From Natronosalvus sp042663485 (GTDB taxonomy: Archaea > Halobacteriota > Halobacteria > Halobacteriales > Natrialbaceae), in NCBI GenBank assembly GCA_042663485.1, contig JBHTAF010000002.1: 64,000 nt of DNA; one strand, written 5' to 3'. Of the stretch, positions 44,631 to 53,000 are shown piece by piece. Position 1 is the first letter of the stretch, and the number at the start of each line of letters is the position of its first letter. The notes beneath the pieces were generated by a model that made no database searches, was not told the DNA's origin, and saw only the letters and a program-made list of their open reading frames with translations. The position numbers were made by a program, and so were the translations under genes.

Positions 44631-47072
44631 ATGAGCTACCACACGCAGACATCGATTCCAGACGTCCGTTCGATTCTCGAACGCGCACAGCCTGCCGACG
44701 GGCCGTCGCTGCTCGCGGACGAATCGCTTCTCGACGCGATCGATCGCTCCCGCTACGAGGGAGCGACGGTCGACGAGCAATACGAGGCCGTCATCCAGGC
44801 GCTCACGGCCCGAATCGAGCGCGATCCCGCGTTCGATCGTATCGCCGGAACGGTCGCCCGACACCGGTACTACCGAACCGTCCTCGGCGCGGACGTCTCC
44901 GGGGACGAATTCGACCGGGCCTATCGGGCGACGTTCGTGACCAACCTCGAGCGGGCGGTCGACGCGGACCGTCTCGACGGTCGACTGCTCGAGCGATTCG
45001 ACCTCGAGGCACTCGCCGAGGCGCTCGACCTCGACCGGGACGGGAACCTCGAGTACATGGCGATGGAGACGCTCGTCCAGCGGTACGTCCTTCGAATCGA
45101 ACAGGGAGGTGAGCCACTGGAGTTACCGCAAGCGTTCTGGATGCGAGTAGCGATGGGCCTCGCCCTCGAGGAGGACGATCCGCAGAAGCGGGCGATAGAA
45201 TTCTACGAGGTGCTCTCGAAACTCGAGTTCACGCCGTCAACGCCGACGCTCTTTCACAGCGGCACAGCCCATCCACAGCTCTCTTCGTGTTACCTGACGA
45301 CCGTTCCGGACGACCTCGAGGGGATCTTCGACGCCTACAAACACCACGCCCAACTCTCGAAGTGGAGCGGCGGCCTGGGCAACGACTGGACGAACGTTCG
45401 GGCCGAAGGTGCGTTGATCGAGTCGACCGGCGTCGAGTCGACTGGCGTCGTCCCCTTCCTCCGGATCAGCAACGACGTGACGGCGGCGATCAACCGCTCC
45501 GGAAAACGTCGTGGAGCGGCCTGTGCCTACCTAGCGTGCTGGCACCTCGACTTTCCCGCCTTCGTCGACCTCAAGCGCAACACCGGCGACGAGCGACGGC
45601 GGACCCCAGACATGAACACGGCCGCGTGGATCCCGGACCTCTTCGTCAAGCGCGTCCAGGACGGTGGCGAGTGGACGCTGTTCAGTCCCGACGAGGTGGC
45701 CGACCTGCACGACTGCTCGGGCGCGGCGTTCGAGGAGCGATATCGAGAGTACGAGCGCCTGGCCGACGCAGGCGAACTCCGCCAGTACGAGCGCGTCGAC
45801 GCCGAGTCGCTCTGGCGGCAGTTGCTCACCCGCGTGTTCGAAACCGGCCACCCGTGGCTGACGTTCAAGGACCCGTGTAACGTCCGCTCTCCACAGGACC
45901 ACGTCGGTACCGTCCACTCCTCGAACCTCTGTACGGAGATCACGCTGAACACGAGCGCCGACGAACACGCCGTGTGCAACCTCGGGAGCGTCAACTTCGC
46001 GACCCACGTCGCGGACGGCGAACTCGACCGCGAGCACCTCGCCTCGACGATCGAAACCGCGATGCGGATGCTCGACAACGTCGTCGACCTGTGTTTCTAC
46101 CCGACCGACGCGGCCGAGCGCTCGAACCGCCGTCATCGCCCGGTCGGTCTGGGTACGATGGGGTTTCACGACGCGCTGATGGACCTGGGAGTCCCGATAG
46201 GCAGCGAGGCCGCCGTCGAGAAAGCGAACCGCTGGCAGGAATTTGTATCGTATCACGCTATACAGAACTCCTCGAGACTCGCCGCCGAACGAGGGACGTA
46301 TCCGTCCTACGAGGGATCGAAGTGGGACCGCGGTCTCCTGCCCCAGGATACCGTCGACCGCCTCGAGGCCGAACGCGGCCGGGCGATTCCGACCGATCGC
46401 GAGGAGACCCTCGAGTGGGAGACCGTCCGCGAGCACGTCGCCGAACACGGCATGCGAAACTCGAACACGATGGCGATCGCGCCGACGGCGACCATCTCGA
46501 CGATCAACGGGACGACGCCGTCGATCGAACCGATGTACTCGAACCTCTACGTGAAGTCGAATATGTCGGGTGATTTTACGATCGTCAACGAACACCTGGT
46601 CGAGGACCTGCGAGAGCGAGGGTGCTGGGACGACGACCTCGTCGATCTGCTCAAGTATCACGACGGCTCCGTCCAGGAGCTCGACGCGGTTCCCGACGAC
46701 CTCAAAGCGCTGTACCGGGGTGCGTTCGAGATCGATCCGCGCCACCAGCTTCGGCTGACCGCCCACCGCCAGACGTGGATCGACCAGTCGGTTTCTCACA
46801 ACGTCTTCTTCCCGTCGACCGACGGCACGTTGCTCGACGACGTGTACAAAACGGCCTGGGAACTGGGGCTGAAAACGACGTACTACCTGCGCACGCTCGG
46901 CGCCTCCCAGATCGAGAAGTCGACCCTCGACATGGCCGAATACGGGAAGACCCAGCACCGTAGCGAGCGGGAGGATAGAGGGAGCAAATTGGGCCCCGGC
47001 GACGACGACGGCTCGAGCGCCGAGGATGACCTCCCCTCCCTCGACGATCCGACCTGTGAGGCCTGTCAGTAA
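44631..47072 (+). CDS. nrdA: Class I ribonucleoside-diphosphate reductase, large (alpha) subunit
   Basis: 813 residues from the ATG at 44631; a longer in-frame start at 44490 is not supported. Active-site residues are all visible: Cys in LSSCYLTTV, the Asn-Cys-Glu set in SNLCTEITLN, Cys in AVCNLGSVNFA, the paired Tyr in KTTYYLRTLGASQIEKST, and the C-terminal redox pair in TCEACQ. I see no VxKRDG-type ATP-cone motif at the N-terminus, so the usual overall-activity switch may be missing. It reduces ribonucleotides to deoxyribonucleotides using a radical from the beta subunit, whose gene starts 16 nt downstream. Confidence 0.93.
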   Translation: MSYHTQTSIPDVRSILERAQPADGPSLLADESLLDAIDRSRYEGATVDEQYEAVIQALTARIERDPAFDRIAGTVARHRYYRTVLGADVSGDEFDRAYRATFVTNLERAVDADRLDGRLLERFDLEALAEALDLDRDGNLEYMAMETLVQRYVLRIEQGGEPLELPQAFWMRVAMGLALEEDDPQKRAIEFYEVLSKLEFTPSTPTLFHSGTAHPQLSSCYLTTVPDDLEGIFDAYKHHAQLSKWSGGLGNDWTNVRAEGALIESTGVESTGVVPFLRISNDVTAAINRSGKRRGAACAYLACWHLDFPAFVDLKRNTGDERRRTPDMNTAAWIPDLFVKRVQDGGEWTLFSPDEVADLHDCSGAAFEERYREYERLADAGELRQYERVDAESLWRQLLTRVFETGHPWLTFKDPCNVRSPQDHVGTVHSSNLCTEITLNTSADEHAVCNLGSVNFATHVADGELDREHLASTIETAMRMLDNVVDLCFYPTDAAERSNRRHRPVGLGTMGFHDALMDLGVPIGSEAAVEKANRWQEFVSYHAIQNSSRLAAERGTYPSYEGSKWDRGLLPQDTVDRLEAERGRAIPTDREETLEWETVREHVAEHGMRNSNTMAIAPTATISTINGTTPSIEPMYSNLYVKSNMSGDFTIVNEHLVEDLRERGCWDDDLVDLLKYHDGSVQELDAVPDDLKALYRGAFEIDPRHQLRLTAHRQTWIDQSVSHNVFFPSTDGTLLDDVYKTAWELGLKTTYYLRTLGASQIEKSTLDMAEYGKTQHRSEREDRGSKLGPGDDDGSSAEDDLPSLDDPTCEACQ

Positions 47073-47088
47073 CCCGTACCCACCGACA

Positions 47089-48084
47089 ATGACACTCATC
47101 AACACCGACAGCGAACACGACCCGAACAAGATCCTCCCCATCGAGTACGACTGGGCGCGAGCGTACTACGAAGCCGGCGTCGACAACAACTGGGTTCCCG
47201 CCGAGATTCCGATGCAGGACGACGTCACGCAGTGGAACGGTGACGAACTCTCCGCGGCCGAGCGACAACTCGTCGAGTGGAACCTCGGCTTCTTCTCGAC
47301 GGCGGAGTCGCTCACGGCAAACAACATCGTCCTCGCGCTGTACGAGTACGTGACCGCCCCCGAGTGCCGACAGTACCTCCTGCGCCAGGCCTACGAGGAG
47401 GCGATTCACACGGATACCTTCATCTACTGCTGTGACTCGCTGGGATTCGATCCGGAGTACCTCTACGGGATGTACGACCGGATTCCGGCGATTGAGGAGA
47501 AAGACGCCTTCGTCGTCGATCTGACGAGAGCCATCGATCGACCCACGTTTACCATCGACACCGACGACGACCTGCGGGAATTTCTCCGGGACCTCATCGG
47601 CTTCTACGTCATCATGGAGGGCATCTTCTTCTACGCTGGCTTCGCCATGATGCTCGGGCTCAAGCGCCAGCAGAAACTGGTCGGCGTCGGCCAGCAGTTC
47701 GAGTACATCATGCGAGACGAATCGCTCCACGTCGGCTTCGGCGTCGATCTGATCGATCAGCTCCGCAGAGAACACCCCGGCGCCTGGACTGACAGCTTCG
47801 GCGAGGAGGTAATCGACCTGATCACCCAGGCCGTCGAGTTAGAGCGCGTCTACGCTCACGAGGCCTGTCCCGACGAGATACTGGGTATGGGGCCCGACCA
47901 GTTCGCAACGTACGTCGAACACGTCGCCGACCGCCGCCTCGAGCAGCTCGGCCTGCCGGCCCAGTACGGGGTCGAGAACCCCTTCCCGTGGCTCTCCGAA
48001 CAGGTCGATCTGAACAAGGAGAAGAACTTCTTCGAGACGCAGGTGACCGAGTACCGCAGCGGCGCCAGTCTCGAGTGGGAGTAG
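47089..48084 (+). CDS. nrdB: Ribonucleotide reductase small (beta) subunit, class Ic-like
   Basis: 331 residues from the ATG at 47089. Metal ligands occur in the ferritin-like core: Glu73 in GFFSTAESLTANN, Glu104 and His107 in QAYEEAIHTDTFIYCC, and the later EGIFFYAGFAMM and RDESLHVGFG helices. The residue four after His107, where class Ia enzymes have the radical Tyr, is Phe111. The first ligand is Glu rather than Asp. Both features are those of class Ic proteins, such as Chlamydia trachomatis, which use a Mn/Fe cofactor instead of a Tyr radical. It is cotranscribed with nrdA. Confidence 0.92.
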   Translation: MTLINTDSEHDPNKILPIEYDWARAYYEAGVDNNWVPAEIPMQDDVTQWNGDELSAAERQLVEWNLGFFSTAESLTANNIVLALYEYVTAPECRQYLLRQAYEEAIHTDTFIYCCDSLGFDPEYLYGMYDRIPAIEEKDAFVVDLTRAIDRPTFTIDTDDDLREFLRDLIGFYVIMEGIFFYAGFAMMLGLKRQQKLVGVGQQFEYIMRDESLHVGFGVDLIDQLRREHPGAWTDSFGEEVIDLITQAVELERVYAHEACPDEILGMGPDQFATYVEHVADRRLEQLGLPAQYGVENPFPWLSEQVDLNKEKNFFETQVTEYRSGASLEWE

Positions 48085-48257
48085 CCCGCCCACCACCCGG
48101 TCGGAACGGCTCTGGTCACCTGCTGGAGGCCGACCTCAGGTCGGAACGGTGGCTCGAGTCGGAGCGGTGAATTGACCCCGAAGAGGTGGCTCGAGCGACA
48201 GATCGGTCTCACTCTTCCGTTTGACCGTTTGGCCGTCAGTTCTCCAGCCTCCAGTTA

Positions 48258-48587
48258 TCAATCCTCCGTCCAGTACATCAGGTTCTCCTTCTCGGTGCCA
48301 CAGTTCGGACAGGTGTCGGGAAGGCCCTCGTCGATCGCCCCCATCTCGCCGCACTCGGTACAGCGCCACATCAACTCGGCTTCGCCGAACTCGTGGCCCG
48401 AGCGCGCGTGTTCGACGCTCATCGCCTCGACACCCTCCCGGGTCGTGACGAAGAAGCCGCCGAGGTCGAATCCGCGGACGGTTCCGAGTTTCTCCCCGTC
48501 TTCGCCGTAGACGGCCTGGCCGAACTGAACCTCGTGGACGTCCTCGACGGCTTCTTCGTCGCCCTCTCTAGCCGGTGTTTCTCCCAT
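48258..48587 (-). CDS. Rubredoxin-like zinc-ribbon protein
   Basis: 109 residues from the ATG at 48587. The first part contains a PRC-barrel-like strand (GQAVYGEDGEKLGTVRGFDL), and the C-terminal half has paired cysteines in WRCTECGEMGAIDEG and DTCPNCGTEKENLMYW, as in rubredoxin-like ribbons. A haloarchaeal family of this layout is known to me as DUF7130. Function is unknown, but metal binding is likely. It is divergent from rps6e; 127 nt separate the starts. Confidence 0.78.
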   Translation of the reverse strand: MGETPAREGDEEAVEDVHEVQFGQAVYGEDGEKLGTVRGFDLGGFFVTTREGVEAMSVEHARSGHEFGEAELMWRCTECGEMGAIDEGLPDTCPNCGTEKENLMYWTED

Positions 48588-48714
48588 GGGTGAGGCTCCC
48601 ACGAGTACGGGCATAAAACCACAACGCCCACCATCGTGGCTCGCCAACGATACGCCCGGTCCCGAGAAACGGTCGATCGACGTATTTTTCACCGCAGACC
48701 GTTTTTGCCCGCCC

Positions 48715-49125
48715 ATGGCAAGTTTCACTGTCGTCGTCGGCGACCCCGAATCGGGGCTCGCCCACCAGCTCGAGGCGGAGGGTCAGGACGCGAACCGATT
48801 CATCGGCAAAGAGATCGGCCAGGAGGTCGACGGGAGCGCCGTCGGCCTCGACGGCTACACGCTCGAGATCACCGGTGGCTCGGACAACGCGGGCCGCCCG
48901 CACAACGAGACGGTCGCGGGCTCCCGGCTCCAGGAAGTCCTGATGAACGAACGCCAGACGGGCTACAATCCCGGCCGCGACGGCGAGCGCCGCCGGATCA
49001 CCGCTCGCGGACGCGAGATCTCTGACGAAACCGCCCAGATCAACACGACGATCACCGAGCGCGGCTCCGAGAGCGTCGAGAGCCTACTGGGCCTCGAGGC
49101 CGACGAGGACGGAGACGACGAGTAA
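48715..49125 (+). CDS. rps6e: Small ribosomal subunit protein eS6
   Basis: 136 residues from the ATG at 48715, the short archaeal form. It begins ASFTVVVGDPESGLAHQLEA and shows the S6e core: FIGKEIGQEVDGSAVGLDG, EITGGSDNAGRPHNETVAG and RRITARGREISDETAQINT. A GTATTTTTC stretch 28-35 nt before the start may be the TATA box. It is part of the 30S subunit. The next gene starts 14 nt after its stop. Confidence 0.93.
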   Translation: MASFTVVVGDPESGLAHQLEAEGQDANRFIGKEIGQEVDGSAVGLDGYTLEITGGSDNAGRPHNETVAGSRLQEVLMNERQTGYNPGRDGERRRITARGREISDETAQINTTITERGSESVESLLGLEADEDGDDE

Positions 49126-49139
49126 TCCCCCTCGCTTCT

Positions 49140-49583
49140 ATGCCCGACCGAATTTCGAGTGACAACCCGAGCGTCAAGACGGTTCGAGCGACGCTGGCGG
49201 AGACCGCTACCGGCGTTCGCATCGAAATCCCCGGCGACGAGACGGGACACTTTCCCGATCAGGCGGGTGAGGTCGTCCGGTTCGTCCTCGAGGGAACCGA
49301 GCACTTCGGCCGAGTCGATCGCGGTCTGACCGGCGACGAACTGATCGTCCCTGGCCTCTACGAGACGCCGGACCAGGCGCGGGATCCGCGTGACGGCGTC
49401 GACGCCCTGCCCGACTGGATCGACGACCACGGCGCTCGCCGCGGCGGGTCGGTCCTGCTCGACGTCGTCGAACCCGACTTCCTCTACGGCGTTCGCGCAC
49501 CCGGTGAAACTGCCGTCTACGAGGCCCACGAACCGCCGTCTGCGAGCCTGCAGGACATTGCGAAGGGGCTCGAGGACCAGTAG
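49140..49583 (+). CDS. Conserved haloarchaeal hypothetical protein (DUF7112-like)
   Basis: 147 residues. It begins MPDRISSDNPSVKTVRATLA, with DQAGEVVRFVLEGTEHFGRV and SVLLDVVEPDFLYGVRAPGE in the body; it looks like a small beta-rich domain. It is 14 nt downstream of rps6e and probably cotranscribed, which hints at a translation- or RNA-related role. I associate the pattern with DUF7112. No catalytic motif is visible. Confidence 0.7.
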   Translation: MPDRISSDNPSVKTVRATLAETATGVRIEIPGDETGHFPDQAGEVVRFVLEGTEHFGRVDRGLTGDELIVPGLYETPDQARDPRDGVDALPDWIDDHGARRGGSVLLDVVEPDFLYGVRAPGETAVYEAHEPPSASLQDIAKGLEDQ

Positions 49584-49698
49584 CGCCGTTGGGTGAGCGT
49601 GGTGGTGGGTCGAGCGTAGCGACGGGTCGAACGCGGCCACGGTAACGAGTTCGACGATTCTAGATCGTTTCGAACCGAAACCCCCTTGTAGCTTGCTG

Positions 49699-49712
49699 AC
49701 TAACCGGTTAGT
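49699..49712. promoter_or_regulatory. Palindromic operator of the TetR regulator
   Basis: ACTAACCGGTTAGT is a perfect 14-bp palindrome ending 3 nt before the GTG start of the TetR-family gene. Its position covers the expected transcript start, so autorepression is likely. Confidence 0.75.
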
Positions 49713-49714
49713 TA

Positions 49715-50371
49715 GTGACCGACGAGAGCGCCCGCGACGAAATTATGACGGCGACCTACGAGGCCCTGTGCGAACACGGCTACACCGAGCTCACCACACA
49801 GGCTATCGCCGACCAGACGGACAAGAGCAAGTCCCTGCTGTTCTATCACTACGACTCCAAAGACGACATCATCTCGGCATTTTTCGACTTCCTGCTCGAG
49901 CACTTCGACGACCGCCTCGCGGCCAGCCAGGAGCTATCGCCGGTCGAACGCCTCGCGGCGCTCGTCGACTGGTTCCTCTACGACCCCGACGACGACGAGC
50001 GCGCATCCTTCCACACAGCGATGCTCGAATTGCGCGCCCAAGCCCCCTACGACGAGCGGTTCCAGGCGCACCTCCGGCGCAGCGACGATGCGCTCCGGGC
50101 GGCGTTCGAGGGAATTCTCCAGGACGGCCTCGAGGCCGGCGTCTTTCGCGACCACGATCCCGCGGAGACGGCGACGGTGCTGATCGCCGCCCTCGACGGC
50201 GCGCGCATCCGGCAGCTGACGATGGACCGGGACGCTTATCTCGAAGAGGTGCGGTCGGGCATCGCCAACGTCGTCGTCGCGGACCTGCTCGTCGAGGGCG
50301 AATCCTTCCCCGAGCGAGGGACCGTCTCGCTCGAGGCCGCGGACGCGGCGGCCGGTGATGCCCCCGAATGA
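49715..50371 (+). CDS. TetR/AcrR family transcriptional repressor
   Basis: 218 residues from the GTG at 49715. The HTH is in TATYEALCEHGYTELTTQAI and DQTDKSKSLLFYHYDSKDDI. The C-terminal all-helical domain (residues ~70-190) is the ligand and dimer part. A perfect palindrome lies directly upstream. The stop overlaps the start of the MATE gene by 4 nt (ATGA), so repressor and pump are coproduced and the pump substrate may be the inducer. Confidence 0.9.
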   Translation: MTDESARDEIMTATYEALCEHGYTELTTQAIADQTDKSKSLLFYHYDSKDDIISAFFDFLLEHFDDRLAASQELSPVERLAALVDWFLYDPDDDERASFHTAMLELRAQAPYDERFQAHLRRSDDALRAAFEGILQDGLEAGVFRDHDPAETATVLIAALDGARIRQLTMDRDAYLEEVRSGIANVVVADLLVEGESFPERGTVSLEAADAAAGDAPE

Positions 50372-51840
50372 GTCGAAAACGCGATCGATCGGTCAACGTC
50401 ACGGACGGCGACCTGTTCAAGCCCCTCCTCGTGCTGTCGGCCCCCATCGTCTTCTCACAACTCCTGCAGGTGGGTTACAACCTCGCGGACACCTTCTGGG
50501 TCGGTCGCCTCGGGAGCGACGCCGTCGCCGCGCTTTCGTATTCCTGGGCCATCGTCTTCCTGATGGTGAGTATCGGGGGCGGCCTCACCGCCGCGGGGAC
50601 CGTCCTCGTCTCTCAGTACAAGGGCGCGAAGGACTTTCGGCGGTCGCACCACGTCGCCGGACAGACGCTCTCGTTCGTGACCGTCGTCGGCTTCGTCTTC
50701 GGCGCACTCGGCTTCGCGCTCTCGCCCTGGCTGATCCAGCTGGTGGGCGCCGAACCGGGCACCGCCGCTTACACCTACGCGGTCAACTACACCCGGATCA
50801 TCTTCGTCAGCGTCGGTTTCATGTTCTGGTTCTTCATCTTCGACGCCCTCTCGCGAGGCTGGGGCGACACCCGGACGCCGATGTACCTGATGGCGCTCAG
50901 CGTGACGATGAACGTCGTCCTGGACCCCATCCTCATCCTGGGATTCGTCGACAACCCGCTCTTCGCCTGGATTGGCGCGACCGGTCTCGAGTCGACGCTC
51001 TACGCACAGACCGGCTTCGCCGGCTTCGGCGTCGAGGGCGCCGCGGTGGCGACGGTTTTCTCCCGCGGTGTCGCCGCCCTCGTCGGCCTCTACCTGCTCT
51101 TTTCGGGCCGAGTCGGGCTCGAGCCGACCCTCGCGGACCTTCGCCTCGAGCTGCCGACGGTCAAGAAGATCCTCGAGATCGGCGGGCCCATCGCGACCGA
51201 GCAAGGCTTTCGCTCCTCGGGGATCGCCCTGCTGACGGCGCTCGTGGCCATCGCCGGAACCGACGCGGTCGCGGCCTACGGGATCGCCAACCGGCTCTCC
51301 TCGCTGCTCTTCTTGCCGGCGCTCGGGCTGGCCCGCGGCACGGAAGCCGTCGTCGGGCAGAACCTCGGTGCCGAGCAGGTGAGCCGTGCCTGGAAGGCCG
51401 TCAAGCTGAGTTCCGTCGTCGTCGTCGGGATCTTCGTCGCCGTCGTCGCGGTCGCGTACCCGCTGGCCGAACCGATCACGGCGGTCTTCATCCAGGGCGA
51501 GGGGAGCGAGCAGGTCGTCACCTACGGCGCCGCGTTCATCCTGATCGCGGGGCCCTCCTACATCTTCATGGGCGTCTTCCAGGTGCTTCTGGGCGGCCTC
51601 CGGGGCAGCGGCAGCACCCGCGCGGCGATGTTCCTCTCGATTCAGGAACTCTGGATGTATCGCATCCCCATCTCGGCGATCGCCATCCTCCACTTCGGGC
51701 TGGGCATCTACGGCGTCTGGTACGCCATCGCCCTCTCGTACGTCCTCTCGGCCATCGTCACCGCCGTCTGGTTCCTGCGCGGGACCTGGACCGACAACGT
51801 CGTGACCGAGGACGTCGCGTCGGCACCCGCCGGTGATTGA
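50368..51840 (+). CDS. MATE family efflux transporter
   Basis: 490 residues with about twelve hydrophobic spans. Typical segments are LVLSAPIVFSQLLQVGYNLAD with VGRLGSDAVAALSYS, DALSRGWGDTRTPMYL, and the second half beginning LEIGGPIATEQGF. MATE pumps export cationic drugs or metabolites in exchange for Na+ or H+. The gene overlaps the TetR gene and is followed after 1 nt by the isoprenyl-synthase-like gene, so all three form one operon. Confidence 0.93.
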   Translation: MSRKRDRSVNVTDGDLFKPLLVLSAPIVFSQLLQVGYNLADTFWVGRLGSDAVAALSYSWAIVFLMVSIGGGLTAAGTVLVSQYKGAKDFRRSHHVAGQTLSFVTVVGFVFGALGFALSPWLIQLVGAEPGTAAYTYAVNYTRIIFVSVGFMFWFFIFDALSRGWGDTRTPMYLMALSVTMNVVLDPILILGFVDNPLFAWIGATGLESTLYAQTGFAGFGVEGAAVATVFSRGVAALVGLYLLFSGRVGLEPTLADLRLELPTVKKILEIGGPIATEQGFRSSGIALLTALVAIAGTDAVAAYGIANRLSSLLFLPALGLARGTEAVVGQNLGAEQVSRAWKAVKLSSVVVVGIFVAVVAVAYPLAEPITAVFIQGEGSEQVVTYGAAFILIAGPSYIFMGVFQVLLGGLRGSGSTRAAMFLSIQELWMYRIPISAIAILHFGLGIYGVWYAIALSYVLSAIVTAVWFLRGTWTDNVVTEDVASAPAGD

Positions 51841-51841
51841 A

Positions 51842-52759
51842 ATGACCGGGTCGAATCCCTTCGTCGACGATGGTGACGTCAGCGGCAACGGTGCCGAACT
51901 CGTTCGAGGGACGGGGCTCACCCCGTCCGTCCGGGCACTCTCACTGCGCGCCTGTCCGCCTCCAGACGACTCGCTTCCGGTCACCCTCTGTCGGACCGTC
52001 GCGACGACCGTCGACGCCGACTCGAGCGTCGGCGCCTCGGCCGCGACGCTCGAGTCCCTGGCCACCGCGCTGGTCGCCCTCGAGGGGTACGTCCGGCTGC
52101 GACGCGCGACGCTATCGGAGAGAACCGACGACCGCGAGACGGCGCTGCTGGCGAGCGATTACCTGTTCGCTCGCGCGCACAGTGCGGTTGGGGCGGCCCC
52201 GCTGGACGCCGAACGGGCGCTCGTGGGCGTTCGCGCGTTCACCGATGCCTCGAGCGAGTTGCCTGCGGCGATTTGTCGTGGCGGGAGCGCGGGCGACGGG
52301 GAGATGGAATCGGAGTCGGAATTGGAATCGGAATCGAAACCAGCGCTCGAATCGACCGTCGAAACAGGCCCACTGGCCGCCCTCACCGGCTGCGGCTGCA
52401 TCCTGGGGGCCGTCGTCGGCGACCGACTCGATGCAGCCGACCCGCTTCGAGCGTACGGGCGCCACCTCGGAACCCTCCTCGACGCCGTTCCGGGCGGATC
52501 GCTCGACGAAATCGCGAGCCCACCCGAACGCCTCGCTCGCGACCACCGCAAGACGGTTCGACAGGCGATGATTCGTGGCTTCCAGGGCGAGGCGATCACT
52601 GGGTCACTCCCCGACGACCCCCGTCTTCGGACAGTGCTCGTCCCACGACTCGAGGCGGCGACAGCCGCCCACGCCCGCCTCGCCGATCACCTCGACGAAA
52701 CCGCGCTGGGTCGGCTCGAGCGACCGCTTCGCTGGCTCGGGAGCGAACTTGTCCACTGA
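51842..52759 (+). CDS. Isoprenyl-synthase-like helical protein lacking the DDxxD motif
   Basis: 305 residues from the ATG at 51842. The segment TALVALEGYVRLRRATLSER followed by ALLASDYLFARAHSAVGAA resembles helices D-F of polyprenyl synthases (LAGDALLALAF), but the substrate-binding DDxxD motif is absent. The later TGPLAALTGCGCILGAVVGD and YGRHLGTLLDAV fit the second helical half, again without an acid-rich motif. A Glu/Ser linker (MESESELESESKPALES) joins the halves and is encoded by GAATCG repeats. It is probably non-catalytic or altered. It is cotranscribed with the MATE pump. Family resemblance is my inference. Confidence 0.65.
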   Translation: MTGSNPFVDDGDVSGNGAELVRGTGLTPSVRALSLRACPPPDDSLPVTLCRTVATTVDADSSVGASAATLESLATALVALEGYVRLRRATLSERTDDRETALLASDYLFARAHSAVGAAPLDAERALVGVRAFTDASSELPAAICRGGSAGDGEMESESELESESKPALESTVETGPLAALTGCGCILGAVVGDRLDAADPLRAYGRHLGTLLDAVPGGSLDEIASPPERLARDHRKTVRQAMIRGFQGEAITGSLPDDPRLRTVLVPRLEAATAAHARLADHLDETALGRLERPLRWLGSELVH

Positions 52760-52760
52760 C

Positions 52761-52785
52761 AAGCCCACGACTGACGTCGTGGGTT
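52761..52785. repeat. Solo hairpin of IS200/IS605 end type, or terminator
   Basis: CCCACGAC (52764-52771) pairs perfectly with GTCGTGGG (52776-52783) around a TGAC loop. Hairpins of the form AAGCCCACGA...TCGTGGG commonly mark the right end of haloarchaeal IS1341/IS605-type elements. No tnpA or tnpB frame is present. A simple terminator for the preceding operon is the alternative. Confidence 0.4.
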
Positions 52786-53000
52786 ACTGGCAGGAAGTCA
52801 CAGATAATGTCAGACGGTCAGTATAGGCTGCTACCGAGAGCACACCCGTGGAGAGATATTCCCGACACTTGTTCTTCTTTAGAGTGGGTCCGAGCCGAAC
52901 GAGACTGTCAGGAGAGAGGCACACGTCTCGAAGACAGAGCTACAGCATCGTTTCCTTTTGACACCGGTATTTATGCGTAGAGCGGTAAATGAGCTAACAA

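Noticed and set aside
50455..52065. A 536-codon minus-strand frame across the MATE gene
   Set aside because: Arg/Asp/Glu-rich composition without hydrophobic or catalytic pattern; the plus strand encodes a clear transporter.
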